Shown here: piece by piece, positions 8,401 through 18,754 of the stretch
Position numbering within the stretch: the stretch's first letter is position 1
Layout of the letters: each line of letters starts with the position of its first letter
Source: Vitrella brassicaformis
Taxonomy: Eukaryota > Sar > Vitrellaceae
NCBI GenBank assembly: GCA_001179505.1
Contig: CDMY01000198.1
Span: 125,964 to 147,153 of the forward strand
Length of the DNA stretch: 21,190 bases
Reading direction: 5' to 3'
Position numbers and translations under genes: made by a program
Notes under the pieces: model-generated
What the model was told of the DNA's origin: nothing
Database searches by the model: none
What the model saw: the letters and a program-made list of their open reading frames with translations, nothing else

Positions 8401-10797
8401 GTGCCATCGCTTGTCTAGCAGCAGGTCCTGCACACGCGCACACGCCACACACCGACATGGACCCCATGAGATCCACTTCTCGGCGCTCTCGCGTGCAGCC
8501 CGCCTGCCCACCAGATATGGCCGCAGCGATTCGTATGACGTCAGCAGCACACCGCACTGGCTGCTCGCTATCTCAGCCGCCTGCACCCGGCCCTTCGGAC
8601 CCTTCACACAACACACATATACGCACGCACACATACACATACCCGGCCGTGAATGAGTGCACTGCACTATCTATCATCGGGCTCCTCACCTTCTGATGGA
8701 AGATGCACACCCGCAGCGGCGGGAACCATGTGTGCAGCTCGTTCTCCCACTGCTTGACCATCGTGGCTGGACACGCTATCAGCACCCCACCGCCCTTGCT
8801 GTGCGTCGCATCCTCACTGCTCGACGAAGGGACGGGAGACCGCCGCTCGGGGCCGGCAAACTCATCGTCGTGAGAAAGGCCCTCCTGATGGCACCACACA
8901 CGCACGGACAGTGACGTTGGTGCACTGTTCCGCCCATCCATCCGTCCGTCCCACTTGGAGGATGCTGGAGTGATGCAGGGCGGCGATGAAGGCAGCCGTC
9001 TGGACGGTCTTGCCTGCACACACATCCACCAGACGACACATGAGGGCCACAGAATCATAGAGAATGGATGGCCGGGATGGATGTGCTGTGTGACGTACCC
9101 AGTCCCATCTCATCGCCGAGCAGCCCGCCCACCCCCTGCACATGCAGCCCCCACAGCCACCGCACGCCGTCCTGCTGATACGAGTACAGCGACTCCCACA
9201 GCCAACGGGGCATCCGCAGACGCCTCCCTCCCTGCTGCTGCTGCTGGTGGTGGTTGTAGACCGACTCCGGGATAACCGCCCCATGCACACTCTCGCGCGA
9301 CGGCAGCTCCACCTCCACCTCGCTGTTCATGTCCCCCTGCCGCGCCTCGAGCCACTCCTTCATGCGGGCCTCGTACACCTTGTCGGAGGTGTCGTCGTGG
9401 GTCTGCGGCTCGTCACTGCCCTGCTCCAGCCTGCGACGCTTCGCTCGCCGATTGGGCCGCTCGTCCGACAGGTCGCTCAAGCCCTCACTGCTCTCGCTGT
9501 CGCCACTCAGGATGCGGTCACGTATCCGCCTCGGCGCCACGCCGCCGCCCTTGCCGTCGCCATCGGGCCGCCACTCGCCATCGGATGACTGGTCGTCATT
9601 CTCGAGGCTCAGTGGGGAGGGGGTGGGGGAGCGCCTCTTCTTGGGGGCGGTCTTGCTGGCTGGTGGTGGTTTGGCCTGGGGCGGTGCTGGGGCGGGACTG
9701 CCGCTGGCCCGCAGTCTCTTGAGCTTCCTACGTTTCTCCACCTCCTGCTGACTCTTGGGCACCAGCAGACGGCCGTCGACGTAGCGGAAGAACGATGACT
9801 TGTGCTCACCGTTGCGACCTCCGCTGGCCCCGGCGGGCTCGCTCCTCCCTGACGGCTCACGATCGATGCCATCGTTGGTGTGGGCACGTTTGGCCTTCTG
9901 CCGCTCGGCTGGCTGGGCAGCGGCTCTCTTGGGACCACTTTTGTCACCAGAAGCGGGAGGGGGAGGGGGGGCGGGGCCATGGCGTCGATTCTTGCGCGCG
10001 ATGCGCCCAACCGACACGTGGTGTGGGGCGGCGGAGGCAGCAGCACTGCTTGACGGCTCGGCTCCGCTGTGACTGTTGCGGATGTCGTCGTGCTGCTTCT
10101 GCCGCTGGGACTTGAGAGATGCGACTTTGTCACTGAGGGACTGCCGCTGCTGCTGGAGCTGACCCAGCTGCTCCGTGCACCGGTTGAACAGCCGGTGGTC
10201 CTCTACTTCATGCTGCGGCCGGCCCGGCACTGACAGACAGACAGACCGACAGGCAGGCAGAGATCACAGCATGGTCGATGTCCATCTGTCGTGCACAATG
10301 TCAGCTTACCATTCTCTGTCTTGGTGCCGTCCACGCCCCGCTGTGCCAGCTGCTGCAGTTTGGCAGAAACAGCCTGTATGTCCTTGGCGTGCTTCTGCAT
10401 CTGCTGCCGGTACGACTGCTCCTCGTACACCAAATCCAGCTGGTTGAGCACACCCTGACACCACACACCACAAAACGACAGAACAGAGAGCACATCGATA
10501 GATGAGTTATCTTCACACGATGGACAAGACAGGTTGGTTTGCCTTTTCTGATGACCTTTTCGACCCGACGGCTGTCGACTGCTTGCACGCCAAGCTGTTG
10601 AAGGCGCTCCATCGAGCCATCGCTGAAGCACATCGACACACAGCAACCATGGAACACAAACACAGGATCATCCGCGTGTTTGGCTAGTCTGCTGACCTGA
10701 GGCCAGGGAGGTCGGTATGGTCGTGCTTCTCGTCCTCATGGTTGGCTGCTGCCGGCTCCCCGTCCACCGGGAACCCTCTCGACGACGATGAAGTCAT
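5449..10797 (-). CDS. ERCC6: CSB/ERCC6/Rad26-type SNF2 ATPase, transcription-coupled repair (gene D, 21 exons)
   Basis: Exons: complement(5449..5589, 5671..6021, 6086..6147, 6241..6500, 6574..6641, 6716..6892, 6963..7076, 7134..7338, 7414..7533, 7615..7697, 7790..7871, 7953..8017, 8104..8250, 8332..8427, 8512..8601, 8690..8884, 8955..9013, 9099..10229, 10310..10454, 10556..10622, 10697..10797). All introns are GT-AG and 57-101 bases; 3759 coding bases, 1252 aa. In CSB this ATPase binds stalled RNA polymerase II in the nucleus and starts transcription-coupled repair. Seen here: N-terminal leucine-latch-like segment [20 protein letters not shown] (about 43-62), coiled coil about 110-150, long basic/acidic Ser/Pro-rich linker to about 420, motif I DEMGLGKT (K483), motif II DEGQ (610-613; the family has DEGH), SGSPIQNN (638-), RSGKM (794-), [17 protein letters not shown] (870-), [10 protein letters not shown] (901-910), [12 protein letters not shown] and [11 protein letters not shown] typical of CSB, then a C-terminal helical domain ending [10 protein letters not shown], like the CSB ubiquitin-binding/winged-helix end. 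The start ATG at 10797 is the only one in frame before the conserved part. Confidence 0.93.
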
Positions 10798-11097
10798 GTT
10801 CTTGTCGTCGATATTGCTACAAACGCAGAAACCTCCATCTGCTTCGCCTGTGAGTCGCCTGCTACAACGCACAAGTTTCTCCCCCTTTTCAAAGCTCGCA
10901 AACAGGAAGCGACGGAGGAGGAAAGCGCAAAGACGGCCCCTCGAGCGCGTGGCAAGGTTCTGCCGTCATAGCGCACCCTCAGGTCTTGACAAACCATGAG
11001 TGGTGAAACGACGGAGCGCCCGGCATGAGCGGGCACGCAAGAAGACACTCACCGGGTCATGATCCATGCCTTGATCCATGCATCCATCGCACAAACC
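10798..11097. promoter_or_regulatory. Divergent promoter region between gene D (minus) and gene E (plus)
   Basis: Genes D and E start back to back, so this stretch should carry both promoters. From about 10890 onward it resembles 19489 onward, the flank of gene F, with shared blocks such as agctcgcaaa and tagcgcaccctca. It also includes the 5'-untranslated exon of E. No standard core-promoter element is recognised. Confidence 0.45.
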
Positions 11098-11171
11098 GTA
11101 AGTGGGTCGGGAGAAACAGCACGCCAGACGCTATGGCATCTTCCTGTGTTTGCATGTGTGTGGACCTGCAG
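11098..11171 (+). other. Predicted 5'-UTR intron of gene E
   Basis: A donor with full consensus (ACC|gtaagt) and an acceptor (gtggacctgcag) enclose 74 bases, the normal intron size here, ending 47 bases before the ATG. The paralogue F keeps both sites (gtaagc ... cctacag, 72 bases). Splicing would leave a short upstream ORF whose start (ATGCATCCATCGCAC) lies before the intron and whose stop lies after it, in both copies. Confidence 0.6.
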
Positions 11172-11218
11172 GAAGCCGTAGCAGCGTAGCTGAGCTGATC
11201 TCTGGTGTGTGTTGAGCG

Positions 11219-13580
11219 ATGGATGGCCCGCCAGCCAAAGCCCCGCGCACAGCCGCTCCGGCCCAGAGTGACGACTCATCCAACCGCACCTCGTCGACAG
11301 GAGACCTCACGAGCCTTCTGGATGGGCTCATCTGGCTCAATGTGTCATCGTATCAGTCCGTCAAGGAGCGCCTGGCGATGAGCTGTGTCTGCCGGGCCTT
11401 CTACTGGGCCATCTACTCGCTGATCCGCGTCATCAACTGGCACCGCCCCAACCACGGCCTCAGCTGCAAGGGACCTGGCGGCAGCCTGGTGACGTTCGAG
11501 CAGCAGCAGCACGCCATCGTCCTGCTGCCCAGAGAGGAGGAGGTCGAGGAGATCGGCCGGGCGCGGCTCTTCGCCTTTGTGTCGCTGCAGCTGGTCTGCC
11601 ACACCGACACGCTCAAGGCCATCCAGACGATACAGGCCAAGCAGCAGCGAGACAAAGATGGCGATGCAGGTGACGGCGGCGATGCCGATGAAGAGGCGAG
11701 CGGCCTGCCGGTGGCGCAGGTCAAGGGGCCCGATGCGGTGTTTGACTCGGTCAGGTCGGTTGAGGTGGACAGCCTCGACGGACTCCATCTCTTCCAGCAG
11801 CAGAAGCTCGTCTGCCCGGCACTCGACCGGCTCACCGGCAAGGTCCTCTCTGAGGACGAGACAAACCACATCACGAGAAACTGGCCCCCGTCCGCTGTGG
11901 CCAAACGAGCATCCCTGCGCAGTGCGTTTGATGGCAGTCTGGCGTTCATCCTCGGCTCGTCCCCTTCCCTCAGCCACCTGGACATCTTCCCACTGCTGTG
12001 CTGCAGCACGACCCTCACGCAGCCCCTCACGGCCGCTGCCCTCTCATCGCTCAAGAACCTGCGCCACGTCGGCCACCTCAAGCTGTGGGGCACCACGGCA
12101 CGTGAGAGAACCAAGATGGTGACATTGCTGCAGCAGCTCGCGCCAGGCAGCAGCGGCGGTATCGCGGCGGGCTCGTCCAGCAGCGCAAGTGCGGCCCCCT
12201 TCCCCTCTCCCTCCCCCTCCCCGTTGGGAGCCGCCACGAAGCGCCAGCTCAAGGTCCACTGCCCCCTTCGCATCGTCCCTGACTTGACCGATCCGACTGT
12301 CTGGCCCTATGACTCAGTGGAGACGATTCAGGCGGCAGAGGAGATGGGATGGGAGGTGACGAAAGAGGGAGGCGTGACACGCATCTATTACTACGGGGAG
12401 AGGGTGGAGGGCCCGCCGACCGCCGAGACCCTCGCGCTCGTGGATACCATCAAACGGCATGCGGGAGGGGGCGACAGCGTGTCATTGGCCGATTGCGATT
12501 TCCGGTCCGGCGATCCTATCAGCCCCCACTTCAGCGGCATCCTGTTTGACAACGCTAGTACACTGCATGTGCAGCTCCGCATTCGCGGCCCTGACGTCGC
12601 TGCCGAGTCCTTCAACAGCATCCCCCAGTGGCTGACCGAGGAGACCACGCTCAAATCACTCAGGTGAGGCAAACAACACCATAACGGAGGGGCCATTTGT
12701 CATCTTTTGGGGTGTGTGTGTGTGTGTCGATTCAGTAACGTGACGGAGCTCTGGCTGACGAACATTGGTTACGTGCGTAATGTGCCAACTTGCGACCCCG
12801 AGTACCTGATCCCCCCCGCCACGCCCAACCGACTCTCGAGGCTCCTCTCATGCCTCCCCGCACTCACACACGTGCACTTCGACTGTCCGGAGGTGAACGG
12901 CATCCTGGTCACAGAGGTGCTGGCATACATTCAGCAAAGCGTCGGAACAAAGCCACTCAAGGTACAAACACACACACATGGCACGGTCACACCCCTCCCT
13001 CATGAGTGAATCCTTCTCACTTGGGTCGCAGAAGTTGGAGATAGTGTACGACGTGCCGCTCTTCGACCGGCCCCGCACCAAAGCGGCCGCCCCTGTCGCC
13101 TTCCCCTCACCCCACACCACCCGCCAGTACCCCACAGTGGAAGAGCTCAGCATCGAGATCGGTATGGATGACGAGGACGTCCAGAGAACCAACAACCCGA
13201 GAGCCGAGAGCGTCCCCGAGCGGCTGCGGGACCCCTTCCGCCTCGTCCACGAGGTGCGGCCGACGCACGCCACCTTCAAACTCACCGAGCGGGCAGACAT
13301 CTTCGCCGTACCTGGCGACGCTGACCAAGTCGAGAACGAGCTCAGCTTGCTGTTCCGCGAGGGCCGTGTGCGCGACGACATGGCCGAGTACGGGATGGAG
13401 GTGCGTCGGCCCAACACCTATACTCGGTATGATGGTGAGCAGTCGTCGGCTGACGAGCTGGCAGTCCGGCCGCACGAGCACGAGTTGGCCGTCACGATGG
13501 TGATGTGGCCGGTGGACGACAGTGACGGTGTAGAGGAGGAGAGGGAGGGAATCGACGATGAGGAGGGCTGGACGGACTGA
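11219..13580 (+). CDS. F-box-like / leucine-rich protein, lineage-specific family (gene E, 3 exons)
   Basis: Model: join(11219..12663, 12736..12961, 13032..13580), 2220 coding bases, 739 aa, GT-AG introns of 72 and 70 bases. Residues about 27-67 (LTSLLDGLIWLNVSSYQSVK, then ERLAMSCVCRAFYWAIYSLI) fit an F-box-like helix pattern with the VCRAF signature, so the protein may be a substrate adaptor of an SCF ubiquitin ligase (inference). Later parts have Leu-rich strand/helix units (SLRSAFDGSLAFILGSSPSL, LSSLKNLRHVGHLKLWG, SNVTELWLTNIGY, RLLSCLPALTHVHFDCP), consistent with degenerate leucine-rich repeats. A low-complexity Gly/Ser/Ala/Pro loop lies at about 310-335. The C terminus is very acidic (about 700-739, DDEEGWTD end). 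Gene F is a near copy. The start is supported because both copies share MDGPPAKAPRTAAPAQSDDS and the flanking bases. Confidence 0.82.
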
Positions 13581-14266
13581 GGAGAGCAGGGGGGAGATGG
13601 TTAGTTGCCGGTGTGAATAGCTACTTAGTGTACAGACAGACGAGAGAGCAGGCCGACCGAATGCTCGGCTGCGGCTCTGAGACGAACACTGCTGTGCGGT
13701 GGCTCGCCATCTGCGCGACGCCGTGCCCACTGATTGAGAGACCCCTGAGTAGGTAGCGGGGGATGGGTGGTGCAGACTGCTCGAGTGCCACAGATACGCA
13801 TCCATGTCATTGACTCATTGTTATGAATGCATCCACATGTTGTCCACTCTGCCTCCCTCTTGGATTCGCGAATGTGTCGGGGAAGGCCACACGAGCAGCC
13901 ACTCGTGTGTGTGCAGGCTGGCATTCGTTCTCATCTACCGGGTTGCCACACGCTCGCGCTTCCAAAATCTGGGCCTCACAGCCAACAAAGTGACCCTCCC
14001 TCCCCCGCCCAGGCTGTGGCCCTCCCAACGTGAGGCCCTCATGGAAAGTAAGACAGACAGGGGCGGCTGTGGCCGCCTGCACGTTGGTTGATGCTTTCTC
14101 CCTATGTCTCCTCTAAAGACTTCTGCGTCTCGTGCGACGAATGCACGATTGCAGGTGTGTTGGCAGCCGGTGTTGAGACAGACTCACGTCGATGAGATGT
14201 GTGTGTCTCTGGCGCGTCTGAGGACAAGAATAAAGACCATCGTAACAATCCTGACGAGCCATAGCG
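13581..14266. other. Convergent intergenic region between genes E and G
   Basis: The 3' ends of plus-strand E and minus-strand G face each other here. Several open frames of 68-99 codons exist, but none joins to a neighbour by plausible splice sites and none has recognisable composition, so I see no gene. An AATAAA hexamer occurs on the plus strand near 14229, too far from E to assign. Confidence 0.55.
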
Positions 14267-17200
14267 TCACCCACTGAAAACCTCTTCCACACATCCAACC
14301 GCCCGGCTATTATACATCCCCCCCCATCCATCCATCCAGCCATGTCTCCCTGTCTCTCTCAGTCCATGATGATGTGCGCCCCCCCTGCCCAGCCACTCCG
14401 CCAGGCTCTCCCGGTCATCGTCAGCACCGCCAGCGGCACCCGCACCCTCGTCGATGTCCATCGGCTCATAGTCACCGCCGCCCTCCGAGGGGTCCTCCTC
14501 TGCGGCCAGGCGGCACCGCGCCAGATCCAGCCGGCACTGCCAATCAGATGCACGGCTGATGGCCTCCATCTTCTTGTGCAGGCGGCCCAGCACTCGGGGG
14601 TCGTTCCACTTGAGCGTCTGGCGGCTCTTCCCCTTGCCGCGCGGCGCCCTCTTCATCTTGGGGAAGGCGTCATGGCCGCCCGCCGCCTCTGTTGTCTTGA
14701 CGATCTCGCCCTCCCGGCCCTTGTTCCACGGCCCCCACAGCACCTCCTCCCCCAGGCCACCGAAGACGGGCGGCGTCTCGTCCTTCTCATGAGACTTGGG
14801 GCGGCGGACGGCGGCTCGCTTGGCCTTTGGGAGGGGCTGGTGGTCGCTGTCTGTGGGGCTGGGTGACGGGAGGGGGCTGCGGGTGCGCTTCTTGCGGTTC
14901 TGTCGCAGCACCATGCCGTGAGCATTGGGGCCGCTGGCGAAGGGGTCGGGCTCCTGCGGTGGGTCAGGGGGCGAGGAGAGCCGATAGCGGTGGTGCTGGG
15001 AGACGGTGGGCGACGGCAGGAGGGCTGAGGGTACCGGGCTGGATGAAGGTGGGGAGACACAGAGAACAAGTTGACGTCTGATGGATGGATGGTGTTGCCC
15101 CTTTGATCCCTTTGCCCACCTGTGGTCGATGGTCATTTTGGCGGGGGGCGATGCGGTGGCGATGGCTGTGTGGACGGGGTGCGTCGACAGCACCTTGCGA
15201 TTGCGACGTAGCTCGGCCGCCAGCGATTTCCTCACAGACCTGACAGACAGACAGACAGACAGACAGGAAGGACACACACATGTCGTCGTGCGTCGGTGTG
15301 GCTTCCGTCCTCGGCTGCCATGACTGACTGTCTGTCAGCGTACCCTTGAGCGGTGCGACTGTACTCGTTGTGCTCCTCTGGCACCTGTCTCTTGTCCTCC
15401 TTTGGCGGCGTGCTGTTGTCCCCCTGGCTGTCGTCCGCCGGGAAAGACGGCGTCTTGGATATCGTCTTGGATGGCAGCAGGGGCGAGGGGTCGGTGCCAT
15501 TAGCCTCGGCCGACGACAGTGTGCCCGGCCGGCGGCTGATGGGAGGGCGACTGACAAACACACAGAGACAGACAGAGACAGACAGACAGGGAGGGAGGGA
15601 GGTGAGCTGTGGTGGCTCGTGTCTGCTGGCTGCAGGGGCACAGACATACCTGTCCAGCGGGAGCGGGGGGGCTGGCGCCTTGACCTTCAACACACGCAGC
15701 TGGTCCGCCAAAGAAGCCCTGAACCAACACACACATGAATTCAGCGATGGCCGGCGATGCAGCTGGGTCTTCCCTTCGGTGCCTACTTGGCGCCGGGCCC
15801 ATTGCCCGGGTTATCCTTGATGGTGTGGCCGTGCACAGGGATGCCCGCAGGCAGGCGATCCTTCTTCAACTCAAACGGCGAGACACTGAACAAGGACCAC
15901 GGCATTGACTCAGTCTCTCTCGTGTGTGTCTCTTTGTGTCTGTATGTCTCTGTCTGACCTGGTGGCCTTCGCCGCTGCAGTGTCTTTCAGCAATGTGCCC
16001 TCGACGAGGCCGCTAACCATCCCCGGCCCCATGTCACACACGTGCATGCCCTCACCCTCACCGAACCCCATCTGCTGTCCATAGCCTCCCAGCCCCATCT
16101 CGACACACAGCGTGTGGCTGTTCGTCGCGCGCCTCTCTTTGCGCACGCGGTGCGCCTCGCCCTTGCCCTGCGTCTGTGCCTTGGACGACTTGCCGCCGGC
16201 CCGTCTGGCGGGGCGCGGCTCGTACAGGTCATCGTCGTCATCCTCACCATCCGCCAAGAAACGGTCGTCGAGCGCCGTGACATTTGGCGCGAGGATGCTG
16301 GAAGACGCCTTGGTGGCCCTGGTACGGGTCGTCTTCTTGGGGTGGCGGTGGGTGGGGGCGGGGGGGAGTGCCATGTCAGCGAAACGGAGGACCTGGTACT
16401 TGGGGGAACCTGCAGGCAGACAGAGAGACACATACAAACGTGCTTTGCCAAGTAAGGGTCAGCAGTAGCTTGCGCACCGTGTGAGCTTCCGAGCGTCATG
16501 GCTCCACTGGTATGGTCCGACACAGTCTGCAGACCTGCAAAGGCACATCAAGGGAAGGGCAGACGAGATGCACCAATAGGCTCTGGTTGCTGATCGGCGT
16601 GGTGGCGTGTGTGTTTGTGTGCGGCTGCGGCTCAATGGCCACCGACGTACCTATGATGGCCAGCTTAGACCGGTAGTCGGTGGTCAGTCTCTCCAGCAGC
16701 GACAGCGGCAAGTTGGCGAGCAACATGTCCCACTGGGTCACCAACACATACCTGCACACAACACATCACACCAGAGGACCATACAGCATCCCGCCATCCG
16801 CCCACCATTGTGACCCTCACCGAATGGTCTTCTTGCACTTGAGCCTGTCGAGCATCGCCTCGACCAGCACTCCCAGGTGAACGGGATAGCCCCCGCCATG
16901 AGGGTCGGGCCGCCGGCTCTTCTCAATCATGTCGGCCACCTCCCGCTGAATGGCCGTGTTGCCTCCCTTGGTGCGGCCCCACGCGGCCACCGAGATGTCC
17001 CGCAGCACCGTCACGGCATCGTATGTGCCGCCTCCACTGCTGGACGGCGAGAGGCGCAGGAACGCGTTCTGCGTGGTGGTCTTCTTCGTCTTGGTGTGGC
17101 TAGCCAGCTGCGAGCTGAGGGTGCCTTGGACGAGATTTTCCACCTCGAGAGCGTCGAATATCGTCGAACGGACCACAATCATATCGCCAGAACCCTCACT

Positions 17201-17493
17201 GTTGCACCTGCACCACACACACGATGACACAACCAAAAGCTTTGGGGCCCATTGGAATGCGCATCTATCTAACGCACTGAGTGTCACAGATGGCCATGCA
17301 TGTGTCAGGACAGCCCAACAGAGCCTCACGACACGTCACACCATTGCAGTGCACCACTGAGTCCACCGAATCGGTGATCTCACCTTGAGATGAAGGCCTC
17401 GAGTGCCTTCATCTTGCTATGGGTCACAGATTCCAGCTCCTGAGCCATCGCGGGCGACAGCCCCGCCCCTGGGAGGGCTGGCAATGACGTCAT
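14267..17493 (-). CDS. Charged, probably nuclear protein of unknown family (gene G, 10 exons)
   Basis: Not recognised. Exons: complement(14267..15038, 15120..15239, 15344..15550, 15650..15718, 15787..15885, 15959..16409, 16478..16534, 16651..16751, 16821..17207, 17384..17493), 2373 bases, 790 aa, all GT-AG, phases consistent throughout. Residues 1-220 are an ordered, helix-rich part (for example STIFDALEVENLVQGTLSSQ, HLGVLVEAMLDRLKCKKTIR, TQWDMLLANLPLSLLERLTT). Residues about 220-370 mix basic clusters (HPKKTTRTRATK), an acidic run (GEDDDDDLYEP) and a Gly/Met-rich stretch (GLGGYGQQMGFGEGEGM). The remainder is Ser/Pro/Lys-rich with several nuclear-localisation-like clusters (RQNRKKRTRSP, PKAKRAAVRRPK, KMKRAPRGKGKSR), then a helical segment (LKWNDPRVLGRLHKKMEAIS) and an acidic end. 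The start at 17493 is the nearest ATG before the first splice; an in-frame upstream extension to about 17742 cannot be excluded. Confidence 0.7.
15241..15266. repeat. (GACA)n microsatellite in gene G intron
   Basis: About six GACA units directly before the 3' splice site of the intron 15240-15343. On the sense strand they read TGTC and serve as the pyrimidine-rich tract. Confidence 0.85.
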
Positions 17494-17965
17494 GATGGCG
17501 CCACGAGCCCCTTGGTGCGGACGGTGAGCGAGACAAAGGATAATGAGGCTTTCGGTGCTCCTTCGCACTGCTGGTCGAACCAGATGGACACCTTTGGGAG
17601 ACAGAAGCCCTATAGCAGTCTGAAAAGCAGATTTGATGTCGTGGCGGCTGGGATCAGGGCTCGCAGATCCCCGCCAGGACGGCCAGGAGCCCTCCATTTT
17701 GTGGCAGTGATGGCGCCGCCTTTGATGCAGATGACAGCCCACTCCTATCCATCGCGTCCACCGCCCTCACACAACACACGCAGCTATTGCTCTCACTCTC
17801 TATATCGACAACATATCTACAGCTTCCCATCTGGTCAAATGGGGAGCTTGAACCCAATCCGACACAAAGCCCCCCCTCGGCCCTCGGCGCCTGTTGACAG
17901 TGCCCTTGTGGCCGCTCTCGGACAGGCCTTGCCCTCTCAGTGAGGCTCTCACATATCGCCTGCTG
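17494..17965. other. Spacer upstream of gene G, no gene assigned
   Basis: Presumed promoter side of gene G and 3' flank of gene H. A plus-strand open frame (17512-17943) and its minus counterparts show no domain and no splice-linked partners. The minus frame is open just upstream of the gene G start, so G could begin further upstream. Confidence 0.4.
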
Positions 17966-18740
17966 TCAAGCGCCACTCCGCGACGACACCTTAGTCAAGC
18001 CGCGCAAGTTCCAGCGCTCGCGAGTCGATGGCGACCTATACTGTATCGCTGGGGATGAATGACACGGTATTGGAAGTCCGTCTGAAGAGGTCCGTGTTGG
18101 TGTGGACGCTTCCTGGCTGCTGCAGATTGAGCCGTCTGGCGTTGGATGGCGGCGGCTGGAAGCGTTGAAGGGGAGGGCAGAGAGGGAGTGGCGGGAGGCG
18201 GCATAGTGGGTGTGGAAGTCTTGCACGCTGCCGGCACTGCACACACCTCGTCAGACCTGACGACCTGACAAACAGAAACACACACAGACACAGACAGAGA
18301 GAGAGTACAGCGCATCTCTGTTGTGTGTCCGGTGCTCTGTCTGCCTGTCTGTCTGTCTGTCTGTGTGGGTCAGTTGGTGATGCATGATATGGATCAGCAC
18401 GCCCTCTCGGAGAGGCTCAGCCGACACAATGGTGGTTATACTAGTGTTGTCATCATCGCGTCCACACCACACACGCCGCTCTCTGACGTCCCTCACCCAC
18501 ACACATGCGGCTCCCTCTTACCCCCTCTGAGCATCTCGGGGACGACTCGAGAAGACCCGTACCTCGGCAACTCTGAAACCACAGCCACACACACACACAC
18601 ACACACACACACGTATCACCCGACAGTTTGAGAATCCCGTCAGCTTTGTGCTGCCAATAGAGGCGGGTGACCATGTCGGCGCTCGCTCGGCCGTTCGTCG
18701 GTCTCCGGCGTGTGCGAATGAAGACGGATGTCCTGGAGCA
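17966..18740 (-). CDS. Probable downstream exons of gene H (unresolved)
   Basis: Several exon-like pieces read on the minus strand. One begins after a good acceptor (ctgctccag, about 18740) and encodes TSVFIRTRRRPTNGRASADM followed by VTRLYWQHKADGILKLS, with a donor near 18620. A next piece (about 18580-18530) reads ELPRYGSSRVVPEMLRG after a gtttcag acceptor. A further frame near 18440-18370 reads IVSAEPLREGVLIHIMHHQL. The last frame is open to a stop at 17966 (or 17995 in the alternative frame) and is Ser/Pro-rich. I could not join all pieces in one phase-consistent model. They may be the 3' half of gene H or a separate small gene. Confidence 0.35.
18586..18612. repeat. (CA)n microsatellite
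   Basis: About 13 CA units within a probable minus-strand intron between exon-like pieces of gene H. Confidence 0.9.
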
Positions 18741-18754
18741 GACAAACAGGCCAA

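Noticed and set aside
9609-10133. Minus-strand 174-codon frame within the CSB large exon, and plus-strand frames at 9142-9588, 9329-9751 and 9795-10115
   Set aside because: All overlap the large exon of gene D, whose frame continues into conserved SNF2 motifs. The others are low-complexity shadows.
11413-12273. Long minus-strand open frame of 286 codons opposite gene E
   Set aside because: It is the GC-rich shadow of the E coding exon, has no splice-linked partners and no recognisable domain. The same shadow appears opposite gene F.
13804-14091. Possible small gene in the E/G spacer
   Set aside because: Opposing frames of similar length, no domain, no splice sites that link to a neighbour, and biased composition.
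15241-15266. Short tandem repeat as a CRISPR-like array
   Set aside because: Four-base units without spacers; an ordinary microsatellite in a eukaryotic intron.
17512-17943. Plus-strand 143-codon frame
   Set aside because: Low-complexity Ser/Pro composition, no partner exons and no homology that I recognise. It overlaps the presumed gene G promoter.
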